Of a stretch of DNA of 64,000 nucleotides, positions 34,871 through 48,042 are shown piece after piece. Made by a program: the position numbers and the translations under genes. The DNA is from Capra hircus. Taxonomy: Eukaryota > Chordata > Mammalia > Artiodactyla > Bovidae. Location: the NCBI RefSeq assembly GCF_001704415.2, contig NC_030811.1:53185591-53249590 (forward strand), written 5' to 3'. Under the pieces are notes generated by a model. It was given only the letters and a program-made list of their open reading frames with translations. It was not told where the DNA came from and did no database searches. Positions within the stretch are counted from its first letter, which is position 1; every line of letters starts with the position of its first letter.

Positions 34871-36131
34871 CTGAAGGCAAGTTTTACAAATGATAATCAG
34901 AGATCAAAGAAATCAAATCAGTGAAGTGGCATGTGGTGTCGCCTCTTTTTCTTTTATTCAGGTTTTATTTTATTTTCCTTTATTATCAGTAGTGATTTGT
35001 TCAGGCTCTCCTTACTAACAAAATATTGTGCCTATGATTAATTGCATGATTCAATGCAGAGATGGTCTAGAAAAGTGACTCTCTACCTTTCTGATTCTAT
35101 AACCTCTTGAAGACTTCCAGGAGTTTCAAGAACTAAGTGACATTATAGCCTTTCTCTCAACCCTGGTTTCCTCATCTGAAAGCAGCTATTGTAACAGCTC
35201 ATTGGCTCCTTCTGCCCTCACTGCTGTGCTTACCCCACTGGGTGGTAATGGACGACTAAGTGAGCTAGGGAGTAAGAATGCGCTGGGCTAATTAACTGTG
35301 CAGTGCATGTCATGGATGGCACAGTGATCACCAGTGTGATGTAAACTGCCTGAGCTTAATTGGTCCTCCTCCACCCACACAGAGATCTGTCAGCAAAAAG
35401 GAAAAGAAGTGATCCCTTTTCCTTCTCGGAAGAACTCAACACTAGATTATTAAAATCTGGGCTCCCCTGCACCAGGATGGTCAGAAGAGTTACTAATCCC
35501 ACCTTGCCTCTTTCTGTGAACCCAGTTGTTCATTTCTCTCAGGAAATTCTGAACACAAACAAACAAATCAAAATATAGTCACTCTTCATTCTTTGTGGAT
35601 TCCATATTTGCAAATTCACCTCTGTGGTTTAGAGAACAGGGCTCTCAGAATTCCTTGCCCAGAAGTCTACAAGTCTGATTCCAGAGCCTGCATGCTAATG
35701 TTTTCTGGTTTTATGCTCCCTTTGGGAAATGTCAAAGAGCGCTTACAGATCTTGCATGTGTAAGATAAGTTGTAAAGGAGCTGGACGGGCTAAAAGGCTA
35801 TCATGCTGTTTACTACCAAGTTCTAACACAGAACTGTAAGAAAGCATCTCAGAACTCTAAATTAAAGTCTTGTTTTACAGGTTGTTGTAAAGTTATATTT
35901 CTCAAGTTAAGAAATATCTGAAATCAGAGGGAACAAAAAGTACCCATCACTGAACTAAGAAAGTATCTTGAGACCGAAAAACAAGGTAGGCAGTTGCACA
36001 TAGTCAATGGATCAATTTATTATAACATGAATTATATACAGAGTGGAACTAGACAGACAGCAGTATCCCTGATTGTACTGTAATTCTCTGTGCAGTTGAA
36101 GGGCCTTTGGGACATTTCTATACTTCAACTA
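34871..36131. other. Unassigned DNA
   Basis: No gene. A short stretch at 35582-35635 (TTTGTGGATTCCATATTTGC) looks like an old DNA transposon end, but it is too short to name. Confidence 0.4.
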
Positions 36132-38514
36132 GGATATTTGGCCTTGGAGTACAGAATGAAGCAGGAGAAAGGTTAACAGAGTTGTGCCAAGAGAATGCAC
36201 TGGTCATAGCAAACACCCTCTTCCAACAACACAAGAGAAGACTCTACACATGGACATTAACAGATGGTCAACACCAAAAACATATTGATTATATTCTTTG
36301 CAGTCAAAGCTGAAGAAGCTCTATATAGTCAGCAAAAACAAGACCGGGAGCTAACTGTGGCTCAGATCATGAACTCCTTATTGCCAAATTCAGACTTAAA
36401 TTGAAGAAAGTAGGGAAAACCACTAGACCATTCAGGTATGACCTAACTCAAATCCCTTACAATTATACAGTGGAAGTGACAAATAGATTCAAAGGATTAG
36501 ATCTGATAGTCAGAGTGCCTGATGAACTATGGTTGGAGGTTCATAACACTGTACAGGAGACAGGGAGCAAGACCATCCCCAACAAAAAGAAATGCAGAAA
36601 AGCCAAATGGTTGTCTGAGGAGGCCTTACAAATAGCTGTGAAAAGAAGAGAAGCGCAAAGCAAAGGAGAAAAGGAAAGAAATACCCGTTTGAATGCAGAG
36701 TTCCAAAGAATAGCAAGAAGAGATAAGAAAGCCTTCCTCAGCGATCAATGCAAAGAAATAGAGGAAAACAATAGAACAGTAAAGATTAGAGATCTCTTCA
36801 AGAAGATTAGAGATATCAAGGGAACATTTCATGCAAAGATGGGCTCAATAAAGGATAGAAATGCATGGACCTAACAGAAGCAGAAGATATTAAGAAGAGG
36901 TGGCAAGAATACACAGAAGAACTATACAAAAAAGATTTTCATGACCCAGATAATCAAGATGGTGTGATCACTCACCTAGAGCCAGACATCCTGGAATGTA
37001 AAGTCAAGTGTGCCTTAGAAAGCATCACTACAAACAAAGCTAGTGGAGTTGATGGAATTCCAGCTGAGCTATTTCAAATCCTAAAAGGTGATGCTGTTAA
37101 AGTGCTGCACTCAATATGCCAGCAAATGTGGAAAATTCAGCAGTGGCCACAGGACTGGAGAAGGTCAGTTTTCATCCCAATCCCAAAGAAAGGGAATGCC
37201 AAAGAATAATCAAACCACCACACAATTGCACTCATCTCACATGCTAGTAAAGTAATGCTCAAAATTCTCCAAGCCAGGCTTCAGCAATATGTGAACCATG
37301 AACTTCCTGATGCTCAAGCTGGTTTTAGAAAAGGCAGAGGAACCACCAGTCAAGTTGCCAACATCCGCTGGATCATCAAAAAAGCAAGAGTGTTCCAGAA
37401 AAACATCTATTTCTGCTTTATTGACTGTGCCAAAGCCTTTGACTGTGTGGATCATAATAAACTGTGGAAAATTCTTCAAGAGATGGGAATACCAGACCAC
37501 CTAACCTGCCTCTTGAGAAATCTGTATGCAGGTCACGAAGCAACAGTTAGAACTGGGCATGGAACAACAGACTGGTTCCAAGTAGGAAAAGGAGTATAGC
37601 AAGGCTGTATATTGTCACCCTGCTTATTTAACTTCTATGCAGAGTACATCATGAGAAACACTGGGCTGGATGAAGCACAAACTGGAATCAAGATTGCCAG
37701 GAGAAATATCAATAACCTCAGATATGCAGATGACACCACTCTTATGGCAGAAAGTAAAGAGGAGCTAAAAAGCCTCTTGATGAAAGTGAAAGAGGAGAGT
37801 GAAAAAGTTGGCTTAAAGCTCAACGTTCAGAAAGCGAAGATCATGGCATTTGGTCCCATCACTTCATGGCAAATAGATGGAGAAACAGTGGTAACAGTGG
37901 CAAGACTTTATTTTTCTGGGCTCCAGAATCACTGCAGATGGTGATTTGCAGCCATGAAATTAAAAGACGCTTACTCCTTGGAAGGAAAGTTATGACCAAC
38001 CTAGATAGCATATTGAAAAGCAGAGACATTACTTTGCCAACAAAGGTCCATCTAGTCAAGGCTATGGTTTTTCTAGTAGTCATGTATAAATGTGATAGTT
38101 GGACTATAAAGAAAGCTGAGTGCCGAAGCATTAATGCTTTTGAACCGTAGTGTTGGAGAAGACTCTTGAGAGTCCCTTGGACTGCAAGGAGATCCAACCA
38201 GTCCATCCTAAAGGAGGTCAGTCCTGAATGTTCATTGAAAGGACTGATGTTGAAGCTGAAACTCCAATACTTTAGCCACCTGATGCGAAGAGCTGACTCA
38301 TTGGAAAAGACCCTGATGCTAGGATAGATGGAAGGCAGGAGGAGAAGGGGACAACAGAGGATGAGATGGTTGAATGGCATCACCGACTCAATGGACATGA
38401 GTTTGAGTAGACTCTGGGAGTTGGTGATGGACAGAGAGGCCTGGCGTGCTGCAGTCCATGGGGTGGCAAAGAGTCAGACACGACTGAACGACTGAACTAC
38501 TGAACTGAACTGAA
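36132..38514 (+). mobile_element. BovB LINE, 5'-truncated, 2.4 kb
   Basis: Begins within the endonuclease (ATTTGGCCTTGGAGTACAG), then RT, YADD at 37723-37734, and the 3' end CTGAACTGAACTGAA. The 5' UTR and most of the endonuclease are missing. Confidence 0.93.
36140..38462 (+). pseudogene. BovB endonuclease/RT ORF, multiply broken
   Basis: Open pieces: endonuclease C-terminus to 36313; RT 5' part 36401-36874; shifted frame 36865-37209, ended by TAA; 37255-37599, ended by TAG in the place of an Arg codon before QGC; 37612-37944 with intact YADD; then further shifts near 37890-37950 and a stop at 38147. More decayed than the 21-24 kb copy. Confidence 0.85.
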
Positions 38515-39702
38515 ACTAGGATATGAGGTTACATGCTCAGAGACAAGGAATGTATTCCTATGTCATAACTGTATGTGACTTATGACGGGTGACTAGTTTT
38601 GTGGTTGCCAGAAATGTGTCAGTATCATTGTTTGGGGACTAACAGAGCATATAGGCCACCTACAACTAATGAACACTAAAATCTATCTATTAAGGGCAAA
38701 ACCCTTGCCAATAGAGAAGAGATTTACTACACAGTACAGACCTAGGTAGGGTTAGTGGAAGGACAGGAGGAACTGAACAAGCCCAAGATGGTGTTGGTTA
38801 TGCTAACAGCCATATCAGAGGATAGAACACATTTCATTTGTTACTTTGGTTGACAAGTTTTAAATACTTAGACATATAATACTTGGACCTCCATCTGTAC
38901 TCTGGGCTTAGAAAGAAATGAATCTTTGTTGACTCAAGTTACTAATATTTGGGGCCATCATAGCCCGGTTTATCTGGCTATTACATCAGCATAGTGGGTT
39001 TCTCAGTTGCAGAACCTCTGTAGGTGTAACTGATCAGGTGAAAAAATGGCAGCATGGATGCCAGTGCATGCTAAACCAAACAAGGAGTGCTGGGAGCCCC
39101 TGAGAATGGGACTGTGCTCCATGGTGAGGGCTGCCCTGGGGCATCTCTGTAATCTGTCTGGGGCAGGATGTTGACACATGGAGAAGGGGCACCAGTCAGC
39201 TTTACCAAGTAACCAACAGAACAAGGGCCGGAGAGACTGAATCCGGAGGATTCTATATTCTATATATTCTAATCCTTTCCCTTCTATATACCAGGAATAA
39301 CTGCTAGCATGTTCTAAAGTCTAAGGGGGAGGAGGGTAAAAGGAGAGTCCCCATCCCTTTTCCCTGTCCCTATAAACCAGTCATTTTGGGACATCTCTTC
39401 AAATTCAGCAAGGGTAAGCTCAAACTGGATTCTTTTCCAACGATATAAAGACATAGGGTGTTTCTTCTACTCCGGGTGTGACCAATCAGCGCACATCTGA
39501 CCAACATATAAAGTGCTATTATTATCGTTTAAACTTGGTTTATACCATTTCGGAGAAAACAAATACATTTTAACAGCCTAAATAAAAAAGCAATTATCAA
39601 AAAAAAAAATTCTTTTCAAAGCTAGAAGGGAAGACAAAGACCCTCTGTTCCTTGAATATTAAAAGGTATTGCGCTCTAAAAGCAAAAACAAAAAAAAAAA
39701 CT
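38515..39702. other. Unassigned DNA
   Basis: No gene or nameable repeat. A local TATATTC-rich patch lies at 39251-39270 and A-runs at 39600 and 39690. Confidence 0.4.
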
Positions 39703-39712
39703 GTTGAGCCCT

Positions 39713-39979
39713 GCCGCTGCTGCTGCTGCTGCTAAGTCACTTCAGTCGTGTCCAACTCTGTGCGGCCCCATAGACAGCAGCCCACCAGGCTCCCCCGTCC
39801 CTGGGATTCTCCAGGCAAGAATACTGGAGTGGGTTGCCATTTCCTTCTCCGATGCATGAAAGTGAAAAGTGAAAATGAAGTCGCTCTTTGCGACCTCATG
39901 GACTGCAGCCTAGCAGGCTCCTCTGTCCATGGGACTTTCCAGGCAAGAGTACTGGAGTGGGTTGCCATTGCCTTCTCCG
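39713..39979 (-). mobile_element. Bov-A2 SINE with 10-bp target-site duplication
   Basis: Dimeric Bov-A in reverse. Exact duplication GTTGAGCCCT at 39703-39712 and 39980-39989. The second unit has lost part of its GTGTCCGACTC region. Confidence 0.95.
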
Positions 39980-40044
39980 GTTGAGCCCTAAAAAAACCCA
40001 AATGATATCGAGCCCTTACTGTCAGTCAAAAACCATGCTTAATA

Positions 40045-40205
40045 TATCACGCACATTATCTCATTTAGACCTCACACTAACCTTAAAAGGTAGGTATCAT
40101 ATTCTTGGTTCTATAACAGAATTAACTGCAGAACAGAGATATTCAATAATTCTTCCAAGGTCAAGTGTCAGAATCAAGATTCAAATTGAGGCCTATCTGA
40201 TACTG
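40045..40205 (-). repeat. MIR SINE
   Basis: ATTATCTCATTTAGACCTCAC, AGGTAGGTATCATATTC, CAGAATCAAGATTCAAAT. Confidence 0.7.
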
Positions 40206-42840
40206 TCTTTTCACATCTATGTCTAGTAGCCTCCATTCTGAAGCTTAAAATAAATAATTGCATTATTTACTTCACCTGCTTTACTTCCCTATTTCTAAAT
40301 CCTGTCGCTTTAGCAAAGTCACCCGCACACAGCCCTCCCTCATCTGGGACCAGAAAGTTAGTCTGGCTGGAGGGGACCAGTTGACTTCTTTTTTTTTCTT
40401 AATGTTTGTCTTACGTTTTATTCTTGTGTTAAAATTAGATGTATTAGTCTCTTCTTTGTGGTAAATTTCTTATAAGGTACAGAGCGGCTGGAGAGGACAC
40501 TTCTTAAATACCCTCTGTTTGTGTTGAGACAGTATTAGGGCATCCTGTCAAAGTCTGAGCGCCAGGCAAGAAGCCATGAGGTGATGGGTCCAGAGGAGCC
40601 CACACGCTCCTACTGAGTGAATCAAGCATTCAGCCTTTGGCTGTTGGTTAGCAAAGTTACTTGCACATTTAACCTTGTTTTTTCCTCTTAAATCTAAAGA
40701 GGGACAGGGTAGAACAGTCAAGCGTGATAAAATGGAGGAAAGTTTACATAAAAGGTTATTCCTAGACTTCAGAGAGAGGCGATTTGAAAATCACGCATGT
40801 ACTTAGAATTGACATCAAGATCTTTTCTTTCTCTTACCCTACCACACTAGTCCATTTTCCCTCTGTAAAATCTCATGTGGCATGTCACCTTCCTTGCAAA
40901 TCTTTTGCAAAGTAATCATACCTCTGTATTAGGTTTCATGTTCTAAAAATGTCAGAACAAATCCGAATGATTAAATGCCATGGATTAAGCTGGTTACTTC
41001 TCTAAAATTGATATGAATGATACATTTTAATTAGAAAATTATAAATATAAGCCACTGTATCAGTAAACCACCTCCAAAATATATATAAAGCTCTAACTGC
41101 AAAAAAAGTTCAATTCTGTGTAATGACAATGATCTTGCTAAATAACCAGCCACCTCTAATTTTATTTCATTTGGGTTGAAATTTTGCCATGAGGCATTTA
41201 GAATAAGACATCTCTTAAAAATGTCATCTAGGAAAGAATCTTTGAATTTTCTCTCTGGCTATAAACTCTAATTAAACAAGCATTTATTGATATGATTTTG
41301 GCCGTGGAGCTTTTTATGAGTATAGAAGTGACTCTTACTTCGTGGCATACTTTACCGAAGGCGTTCTGCTAAATGTTCAGATTTTTCGGTTCTGCATAGC
41401 TAAAGACAAAATTCAAGTAGTCGGAGCTGTCTCTCAAAACTAACGCTTGTCTTATGCACCTGAGAATCTGTGTACCCTGAATTCTCAGTGTTAAAATCCT
41501 GTCACTGCCAGTCATCAATACATCTAATTTTAATGCAAGAAAAAACGTCTTGCCACCATCAAAAAAAAAAAGCTACCCTTTGAGGTTAATTTTCTTTTTC
41601 ACGCATTTGTCCATCCTGCTTCCTCTTGGTGTCAGCAGGAAGTAATCTCACCTACGGAAAGGAAGCTGGCATCCTAGCCATGCTGACAAATTGTAGGCAA
41701 ATGATTGCTGAATTGTATCCCTTTTTATTTCCAAAAGAAGAATAATGAAGAGCTCTCTTTTCTTCCACTTAACATCCTAATCACCCACATCTACAATTTA
41801 CATGGTAGCTACCCACACCTCTGCCCAGGAAGAGAAAAAAAAATGGGAGAATGAGATGTGACAGCCCACCCCCCACCGCACCACACCCACTGAAACCTGT
41901 CTCTAGTACATCCTTAATCAATCCGAAATTGCTGTGGGGACTGTACAATCCTCCCCTCGTCAATGCCCAGCCCCTGCTGGTTTAGGGAGCTACACAGCTT
42001 GAGGTAAACTGCTCTCCATTATTCCTCTATATTTAGAACTTCTCTGGAGAAATGGCATTATCTCAGTCACTAAGCTGAAAGCTGCTTAAAGTTAGTTTTT
42101 CACAGTTGTTTATTCACAGTCTGTTTCCACCCTTCATTCACCTCGTTTTAAAAAAATATTCAGATTGATGCAGAGCCACAGAAATGTAAACTATTGAAAT
42201 ACCGCCTCCCGGAAAAGTGACTATGATTTGCATTTTGCTAATGTTGGAGTAGGTCAAAATGTTATTTTTCCCTCTCTTCTCAATAATATTTCATTAAAGG
42301 TAAATTCTACTCCCTTCTACCAGTGAAAAGCCACTCAATGACCTGAATAAGATCTAGTGATAGGAAACATATTTTCAGTAATACTGAACTCATTTTTCTG
42401 CCAGAACAAATTAGTCAGTAGCTATCGTGTATGTCACAGAGGTTTTCGAGAGGCACTTAGGAGGATGCTGAAAAAAAAAATCCTTCTGTGTAGATTATTA
42501 GAAATGTCATGGTGCTAATGGAAAAACGCTGTGGTAATCTTTTTGTTTTACGTTTCTCTCCTAAACTACTCTTTCTCGTTTGCAATTCTGCTCCTAAAAG
42601 AGATGATGTCTTTTGGAAAAATGGTTCCAAAAAGAAGCAGAAAGGAAATTTTATAATTTATCCTGGGAAAAGGCAAGATAGAGGGGTAATCAGATAATGG
42701 AGGCAAATATACAAGAGAGCTAATCATTTCTCTGAGTTCCCATATTCAGTGAAAACTGAGTCAGAAAAGGGAAGTGGGTGGGTTTAGAGGATGCTTACCT
42801 TACAGCAGTGTATGTTAGAAACAGGAGTTTCTATTTGAAT
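40206..42840. other. Unique DNA, long repeat-poor stretch
   Basis: The longest stretch with no recognisable young repeat. No open frame looks coding. Its resistance to insertions may be chance or may reflect conserved non-coding sequence. Confidence 0.4.
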
Positions 42841-42863
42841 GAATAAATGAATGAATGAATGAC
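42837..42863 (+). repeat. Short (GAAT)n microsatellite
   Basis: About six units of GAAT with one interruption (GAATAAAT). Confidence 0.85.
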
Positions 42864-43026
42864 TGTGATCAAGGACTATCTTTATGTTCTTTGGAATTTG
42901 AAGGGAAAGCAGTTTACAATATTCATATAACCTGTTGGGACCTCAGTTTCCACCATCTTGTAATAGGGCAAACAATTATTACTTTTATGGGCTATTGAGA
43001 AGATTAAATATATACTGTGATATGCC

Positions 43027-43186
43027 TATAGCCTGTCAGGCTTCTCTGTCCATGGAATTCTCCAGGCAAGAATACTGGAGTGCTTAGCCATTCCCTTCTC
43101 TGAGGGATCTTCTCAACCCAGGGATCAAACCTGGGCCTCCTGCATTGCAGGCAGTTTCTTTACTGTTTCAACCACCAGGGAGGCCT
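43027..43186 (-). mobile_element. Bov-tA SINE, 3'-truncated
   Basis: Reverse Bov-tA lacking its BovB-like end. It retains CCAGGGATCAAACCTGGGCC and ACCACCAGGGAGGCC. Confidence 0.9.
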
Positions 43187-43705
43187 GGTAGGATAGCTAA
43201 ATCATGAAAATTCAGGCAGAAAGTCTGATTTTTCTACATGATCCACTTTCTTATATGTAGTGTTGTGTATTTGTACGGACAACTGATGCATTTCCTCCAA
43301 CTCTCTATTATAATTTGCGTTATTAGAAATGATTTGAGTTAACAGTTTAACATCAAAGTGTTCCCAGGATTTTGTTCATTCCTTTTGGATTCTACTCAAA
43401 CTTAAAAGAGATTATTAGAAGTAGTGTTTGTGATTTCACCTTGTCTTAAATATTTACAGATGCTTAACTCTTAGATACTTTTCATATTCCAATAGATTTA
43501 AACTCTAAGTATAAACATTCCTTTGGGGGTTTTCACTTTGTTCTGAAAGTGAAAACTATCAAAGGAATGTAACTGAAGCCTGATTTCCAGGTGAAATATC
43601 CTCCAGCAATCAAAATATCCTATGCTGTTATTCCACTGGATAGTACACTTTACCCCAGGGAATGTTCTATAAAAGGAAATCAAAATCTTGCTGCCCAAAT
43701 TAAGT

Positions 43706-43909
43706 GGGCTTCCCAGGTGGTGCAGTAGTGAAAGAATCTGCCTTCCAATGCAGGAGACATGGGTTTGATCCCTGGGTAGGGAAGATCCCCTGGTGAAGGA
43801 AATGGCAACCCACTCCAGTATTCTTGCCTGGAAAATTCCATAGCCAGAGAAGCCTGGTGGGCTATGTATAGTCCATGGGGTCGCAAAGAGTCAGGCACGA
43901 TTGAACATG
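43706..43909 (+). mobile_element. Bov-tA SINE
   Basis: Full length from GGGCTTCCCAGGTGG to CAGGCACGATTGAAC, followed by an (AC)n tract at 43910-43932. Confidence 0.95.
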
Positions 43910-44079
43910 CAAACACACACACACAGACACACAGTCATTAGATGGCTCTTTAGTATTTGTGAGTGTTGTTCTTCTGAGCTGCAGGGAGTAAGGACGTCTT
44001 CCAGAGCAGGTGAGAAGAACCTGCTGCAGATTCCTGTAAGCAGGACTGTGATTTATTCAGGAATCACAGAATTTAGACC

Positions 44080-44205
44080 TGAAACAGACTTAAGTATCAT
44101 CCCCTTCAGCTCCCTCAATTTGTGGAAGAGGAAACTGAGCAAAGAGGTTAAATGATTTTTCCAGGATCCACAGCTGTTTGAGTAAGACTGGGATTTTGGC
44201 TCCCA
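44080..44205 (-). repeat. MIR SINE
   Basis: GGAAGAGGAAACTGAGCAAAG, then AGGTTAAATGATTTTTCC and GTTTGAGTAAGACTGGG. Confidence 0.7.
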
Positions 44206-44604
44206 AATCTCTATAGCACCCTGAAATCACAGAGCCCACTAGTCCTGAACGCAGGGTGAATTTCTCTAGATGCATGTGCTTTGGATGGTGGAATGTGAAG
44301 ACTCTCTGAGTTGATGGCTGCATCAGAAGGAAAAAAAAAAAAAAAACCTATTCTTTTTAAAAAGTAGAGCATTTAAAATGGGTTTTATTTTTTAACATAT
44401 CATGTACTATCATTGAATTGATCCTGAATCCCATGGTGTTGTGATACGCAATTAATCTGTATTATGTATAAACAAACTGCTAGTGATCACTACCTTAAGA
44501 CTAACAGTTTGGAAAGCAAGCAAGGTAACTGGAAATTATATTCGAATCTTTTGAAAATGCAGTTTTGGCCAAAATAAATGTCTCCTTCAAAGAAGCATGC
44601 ATAT

Positions 44605-44808
44605 GGGTTCAGTTGAGTTCTACTCTTTGAGACTCTGTGGGCTAGCCTACTAGGCTCCTCTGTCCATGGAATTTTCTAGGCAAGAATACTGGAGGGGGTT
44701 GCCATTTCCTTCATCAGGGGATTTTCCTGATCCAGGTATCGAACCCACATCTTCTGTGTCTCCTGCATTGCATATGGATTCTTTACCACTGAGCCACCAG
44801 GGAAGCCC
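44605..44808 (-). mobile_element. Bov-tA SINE
   Basis: Reverse; the distal end is decayed. Clear GGCAAGAATACTGGAGG, TATCGAACCCACATC and GCCACCAGGGAAGCCCC. Confidence 0.9.
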
Positions 44809-45559
44809 CTTAAAAGAAGCAGAAGGTGGAATCTGTGCATAGCTTGATGAAATGATTATTTAGAGTCGAAGGATCTGGGAGCTGGAAGGGATCACACAGA
44901 TCAACCAATCCAGCTCTTTGTTTTACAGAAAAGGACCCGGAGGCCCACTGAGTTTACCTAAAAAATAGTGACACAACTGAAAAGTGTAGGACCCACTCCA
45001 AAACAAGACTGTTCTTTTTTCCTGCTTAACTGGAAAGTCTCACTTAGAGAATGTCAGGGTAGAATCATGACAGCTTCACAAATGTTTTCTAAATTTTGGT
45101 AGAATTTATAATTTATCCAAATCTTAAATGCAGTGCATTTGGTTCAGCTTACTTTTCAAGGACTAATCATTCCCATGACGTTGTCCAGGTTACAGTTCTC
45201 ACAAGCAAGCATTAACTGGAAATGACGTGTTAATGTGATAATAACAAGCAACAATAAAATTAAGGCAATTCGTCTTTACTTAAACACAAGCACTGTATCT
45301 TGGTGTTAAATGTGAAATGGCAAAAGATATGAAATCCACATCAGTGCACAAAATTGAGATGGACACACAGAGTTTCTCAATTTTGTTTCAAGGAGAAGCA
45401 GTGGCTCACTTCCCTGGCAGATTGAGATCTCTCAGGGAAGGTTTGGGAACCCCGTAGTTCTAGAAGGCTGGAGGCAGGGAAGGTGCCAATAATAAAGTCC
45501 CTCAGCAGAGCAGAGAAATGGAGTATCTAGTATTAAACACAGTCTTCCCACAAGTTCTC

Positions 45560-45885
45560 TTGGCCCTCTTTCACCTCCTTGGAGAATTTCCTCAGTTGTC
45601 ACCTTCTCAGTGAGATGTCCTTGACCACCCTGTTGATCCCTTCTCATAGTGCCCACCCCAGGATTATTGACCCCTTTGACCCTGTTCTGTTTATTTCCAT
45701 AGCACTTATCTCCTGCTATCTTAATTCCCTTTGCTAACTGTAATTCACTCTTTATTATGCTAGAATATAAGTTCAAGGGAGTAGGACATGTTTTGTTGTT
45801 TTTGTTCAATAATGTATTGCAAGTACCCAGAACAGCACCTGATGTATAATATAGTCTCAGTAAATATTGTGGAAGGAATTAATGT
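45560..45885 (+). repeat. L2 LINE 3' end
   Basis: CACCTCCTTGGAGAATTTCC, ATAGCACTTATCTCCTGC, AGAACAGCACCTGATGTATA and CTCAGTAAATATTG give the L2 3' end in order. The opposite-strand 125-codon frame here is fortuitous. Confidence 0.75.
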
Positions 45886-45937
45886 GCTGTCCTCGAATGG
45901 CATTCTTTGAGCTATCAAAGGTTCCCACCTTTTAAAA

Positions 45938-46260
45938 ATTATTTATTTATGCATTCATTTTTGGCTGCGCTGGGTCTTTGTTGCTGCGCGCGGGCTTTCT
46001 CTAGTTGTGGCGAGGGCTGGCGCTGCTCCTCGCTGCAGTGTGTGTGCTTCTTTTTGTGGTGGCTTCTCTTGTTTCAGAGCTTGGGCTCTAGGCACACAGG
46101 GTTCAGTAGTCGTGACTTGCAGGCTCTAGAGCACAGGCTCCATAGTTGTACTGCGTGGCATTAATTGCCCCACGGCATGTGGGATCTTCCCAGACCAGGG
46201 ATCAAACCCATGTCCCCTGCGTTGACGGGATTCTTAACCACTGGACCAGCAGGGCAATCC
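45938..46260 (-). mobile_element. CHR-2-type tRNA-Glu SINE with target-site duplication
   Basis: GGCTGCGCTGGGTCTTTG, GCGCGCGGGCTTTCTCTAG, CATGTGGGATCTTCCCAGAC, then CTTAACCACTGGACCAGCAG. Target duplication CCCACCTTTT at 45924-45933 and 46265-46274. Confidence 0.88.
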
Positions 46261-46610
46261 AGTGCCCACCTTTTTCTTCTTCTCATTGGCAGTCACAGTC
46301 TTCTCCCTGGATATGCCCTGTCCATCAGCAGCTAGTCACGGTGAAGAGCCAGGCTTCATTATTATCTTGCCCTCTTGAAAGATAAACATTGTGGCTTTTT
46401 TGGCTTTCTCATAATGATAGCTCACTTTTTTAATATCAGTGTTGTGATTTTTCAGCCCTCGTAAATATTTCTACATGTTTAAATTCCATTCAATTTGCCA
46501 CCTTCTAGATTTAGTTAACCTAAAATGTGTCCTGAGCACCCATGATGTGTGTACTTGGTGCCAGACGTTCAGTGCTGAGAGCAGACATGAGTAGTACATT
46601 CTGGAATTAA

Positions 46611-47151
46611 TTCAGTTCAGTTCAGTTCAGTTCAGTCACTCAGTCGTGTCCGACTCTTTGCAACCCCATGATTCGCAGCATGCCAGGCCCCCCTGTCCAT
46701 CACCATCTCCCGGAGTTCACTCAGACTCATGTCCATCGAGTCCGTGATGCCATCCAGCCATCTCATCCTCTGTCGTCCCCTTCTCCTCCTGCCCCCAATC
46801 CCTCCCAGCATCAGAGTCTTTTCCAATGAGTCAACTCGTCGCATGAGGTGGCCAAAGTACTGGAGTTTCAGCTTTAGCATCATTCCTTCCAAAGAAATCC
46901 CAGGGCTGATCTCCTTCAGAATGGACTGGTTGGATCTCTTTGCAGTCCAAGGGACTCTCAAGAGTCTTCTCCAGCACCACAGTTCAAAGGCATCAATTCT
47001 TCAGTGCTCAGCCTTCTTCACAGTCCAACTCTCACATCCATATATGACCACTGGAAAAACCATAGCCTTGACTAAACTGACCTTAGTTGGCAAAGTAATA
47101 TCTCTGCTTTTGAATATGCTATCTAGGTTGGTCATAACTTTCCCTCTTTTA
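46611..47151 (-). mobile_element. BovB LINE 3' part (minus arm of an inverted pair)
   Basis: Five TTCAG tail units, then about 540 bp of BovB 3' sequence read in reverse, up to TTGGTCATAACTTTCC. Its 109-codon C-terminal frame is open. Confidence 0.93.
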
Positions 47152-47162
47152 GACTCCCTTAA

Positions 47163-47392
47163 AGCTTCTCTACTTTGGCCGCCTAATTCGAAGAACTGAC
47201 TCATTTGGAAAAACCCTGATGCTGGGAAGGAATGAAGGCGAGAGGAGAAGGGGACGACAAAGGATGAGATGGTTGGATGGCATCACCAACGCAATGGACA
47301 TGAGTTTGAGTGAACTCCGGGAGTTGTTGATGGACAGGGAGGCCTGGTGTGCTTCAGTCTGCAAAGACTGAGAACTGAACTGAACTGAACTG
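47163..47392 (+). mobile_element. BovB LINE 3' end (plus arm of an inverted pair)
   Basis: CTTCTCTACTTTGGCCGCC, GAGATGGTTGGATGGCATC and the tail ACTGAACTGAACTGAACTG. It abuts the minus copy head to head, with only about 11 bp between. Confidence 0.92.
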
Positions 47393-47759
47393 AATTCCCT
47401 GATATTCCTCTGTTCAATTCTTTTGTATTTTTCTGGGGCAGACAAGGTTGCTTGCTTATCCATCAGTCATTTCCCTTCCTGTTTGCTGTCTCAATTTAGT
47501 TAGGGCAGGGCCACAATGTGCTAGGACTTGAGTCATGCTTGACCTTAGTCAGTCATGGCAATACATATCCTCTTTGCCAGTGACTGTTCTATAAGTGACC
47601 ATCCAACCCAATCCTGGTTAGTGAATGTTTAAAGTTCCATTATTAAAATAATAATAAGCTCATTATTCCAAAACACATATTACCAACACCTGATCAGTCC
47701 CTCCCTGATCACACCCCTTCCTTAATCCATTCGGAGGCTATATCTATCTTGATTTTGTG

Positions 47760-48042
47760 TTCAGTTCAGTTCAGTTCAGTTCAGTTCAGTTGCTCAGTCG
47801 TGTCCAACTTTTTGCAACCCCATGAACTGCAGCACTCCAGGCCTCCCTGTCTATCACCAACTCCTGGAGTCCACCAAACCCATGTTCATTGAGTCGGTGA
47901 TGCCGTCCAACTATCTCATCCTCTGTTGTCCCCTTCTCCTCCTGCCCTCAAGCTTTCCCAGCATCAGGGTCTTTTCAAATGAGTCAGCCCTTTGCATCAG
48001 GTGGCCAAAGTATTGGAGTTTCAGCTTCAATATCAGTCCTTA
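47760..48042 (-). mobile_element. BovB LINE 3' end
   Basis: Six TTCAG units (47760-47789), then GCTCAGTCGTGTCCAAC and on to CAGCTTCAATATCAGTCC. Confidence 0.93.

Noticed and set aside
45432..45809. 125-codon minus-strand frame
   Set aside because: Antisense of an L2 3' end; composition shows no coding character.
46611..47392. Twin-priming (5' inversion) of a single BovB
   Set aside because: Both arms contain the 3' end of the element, which a single inverted insertion cannot produce.
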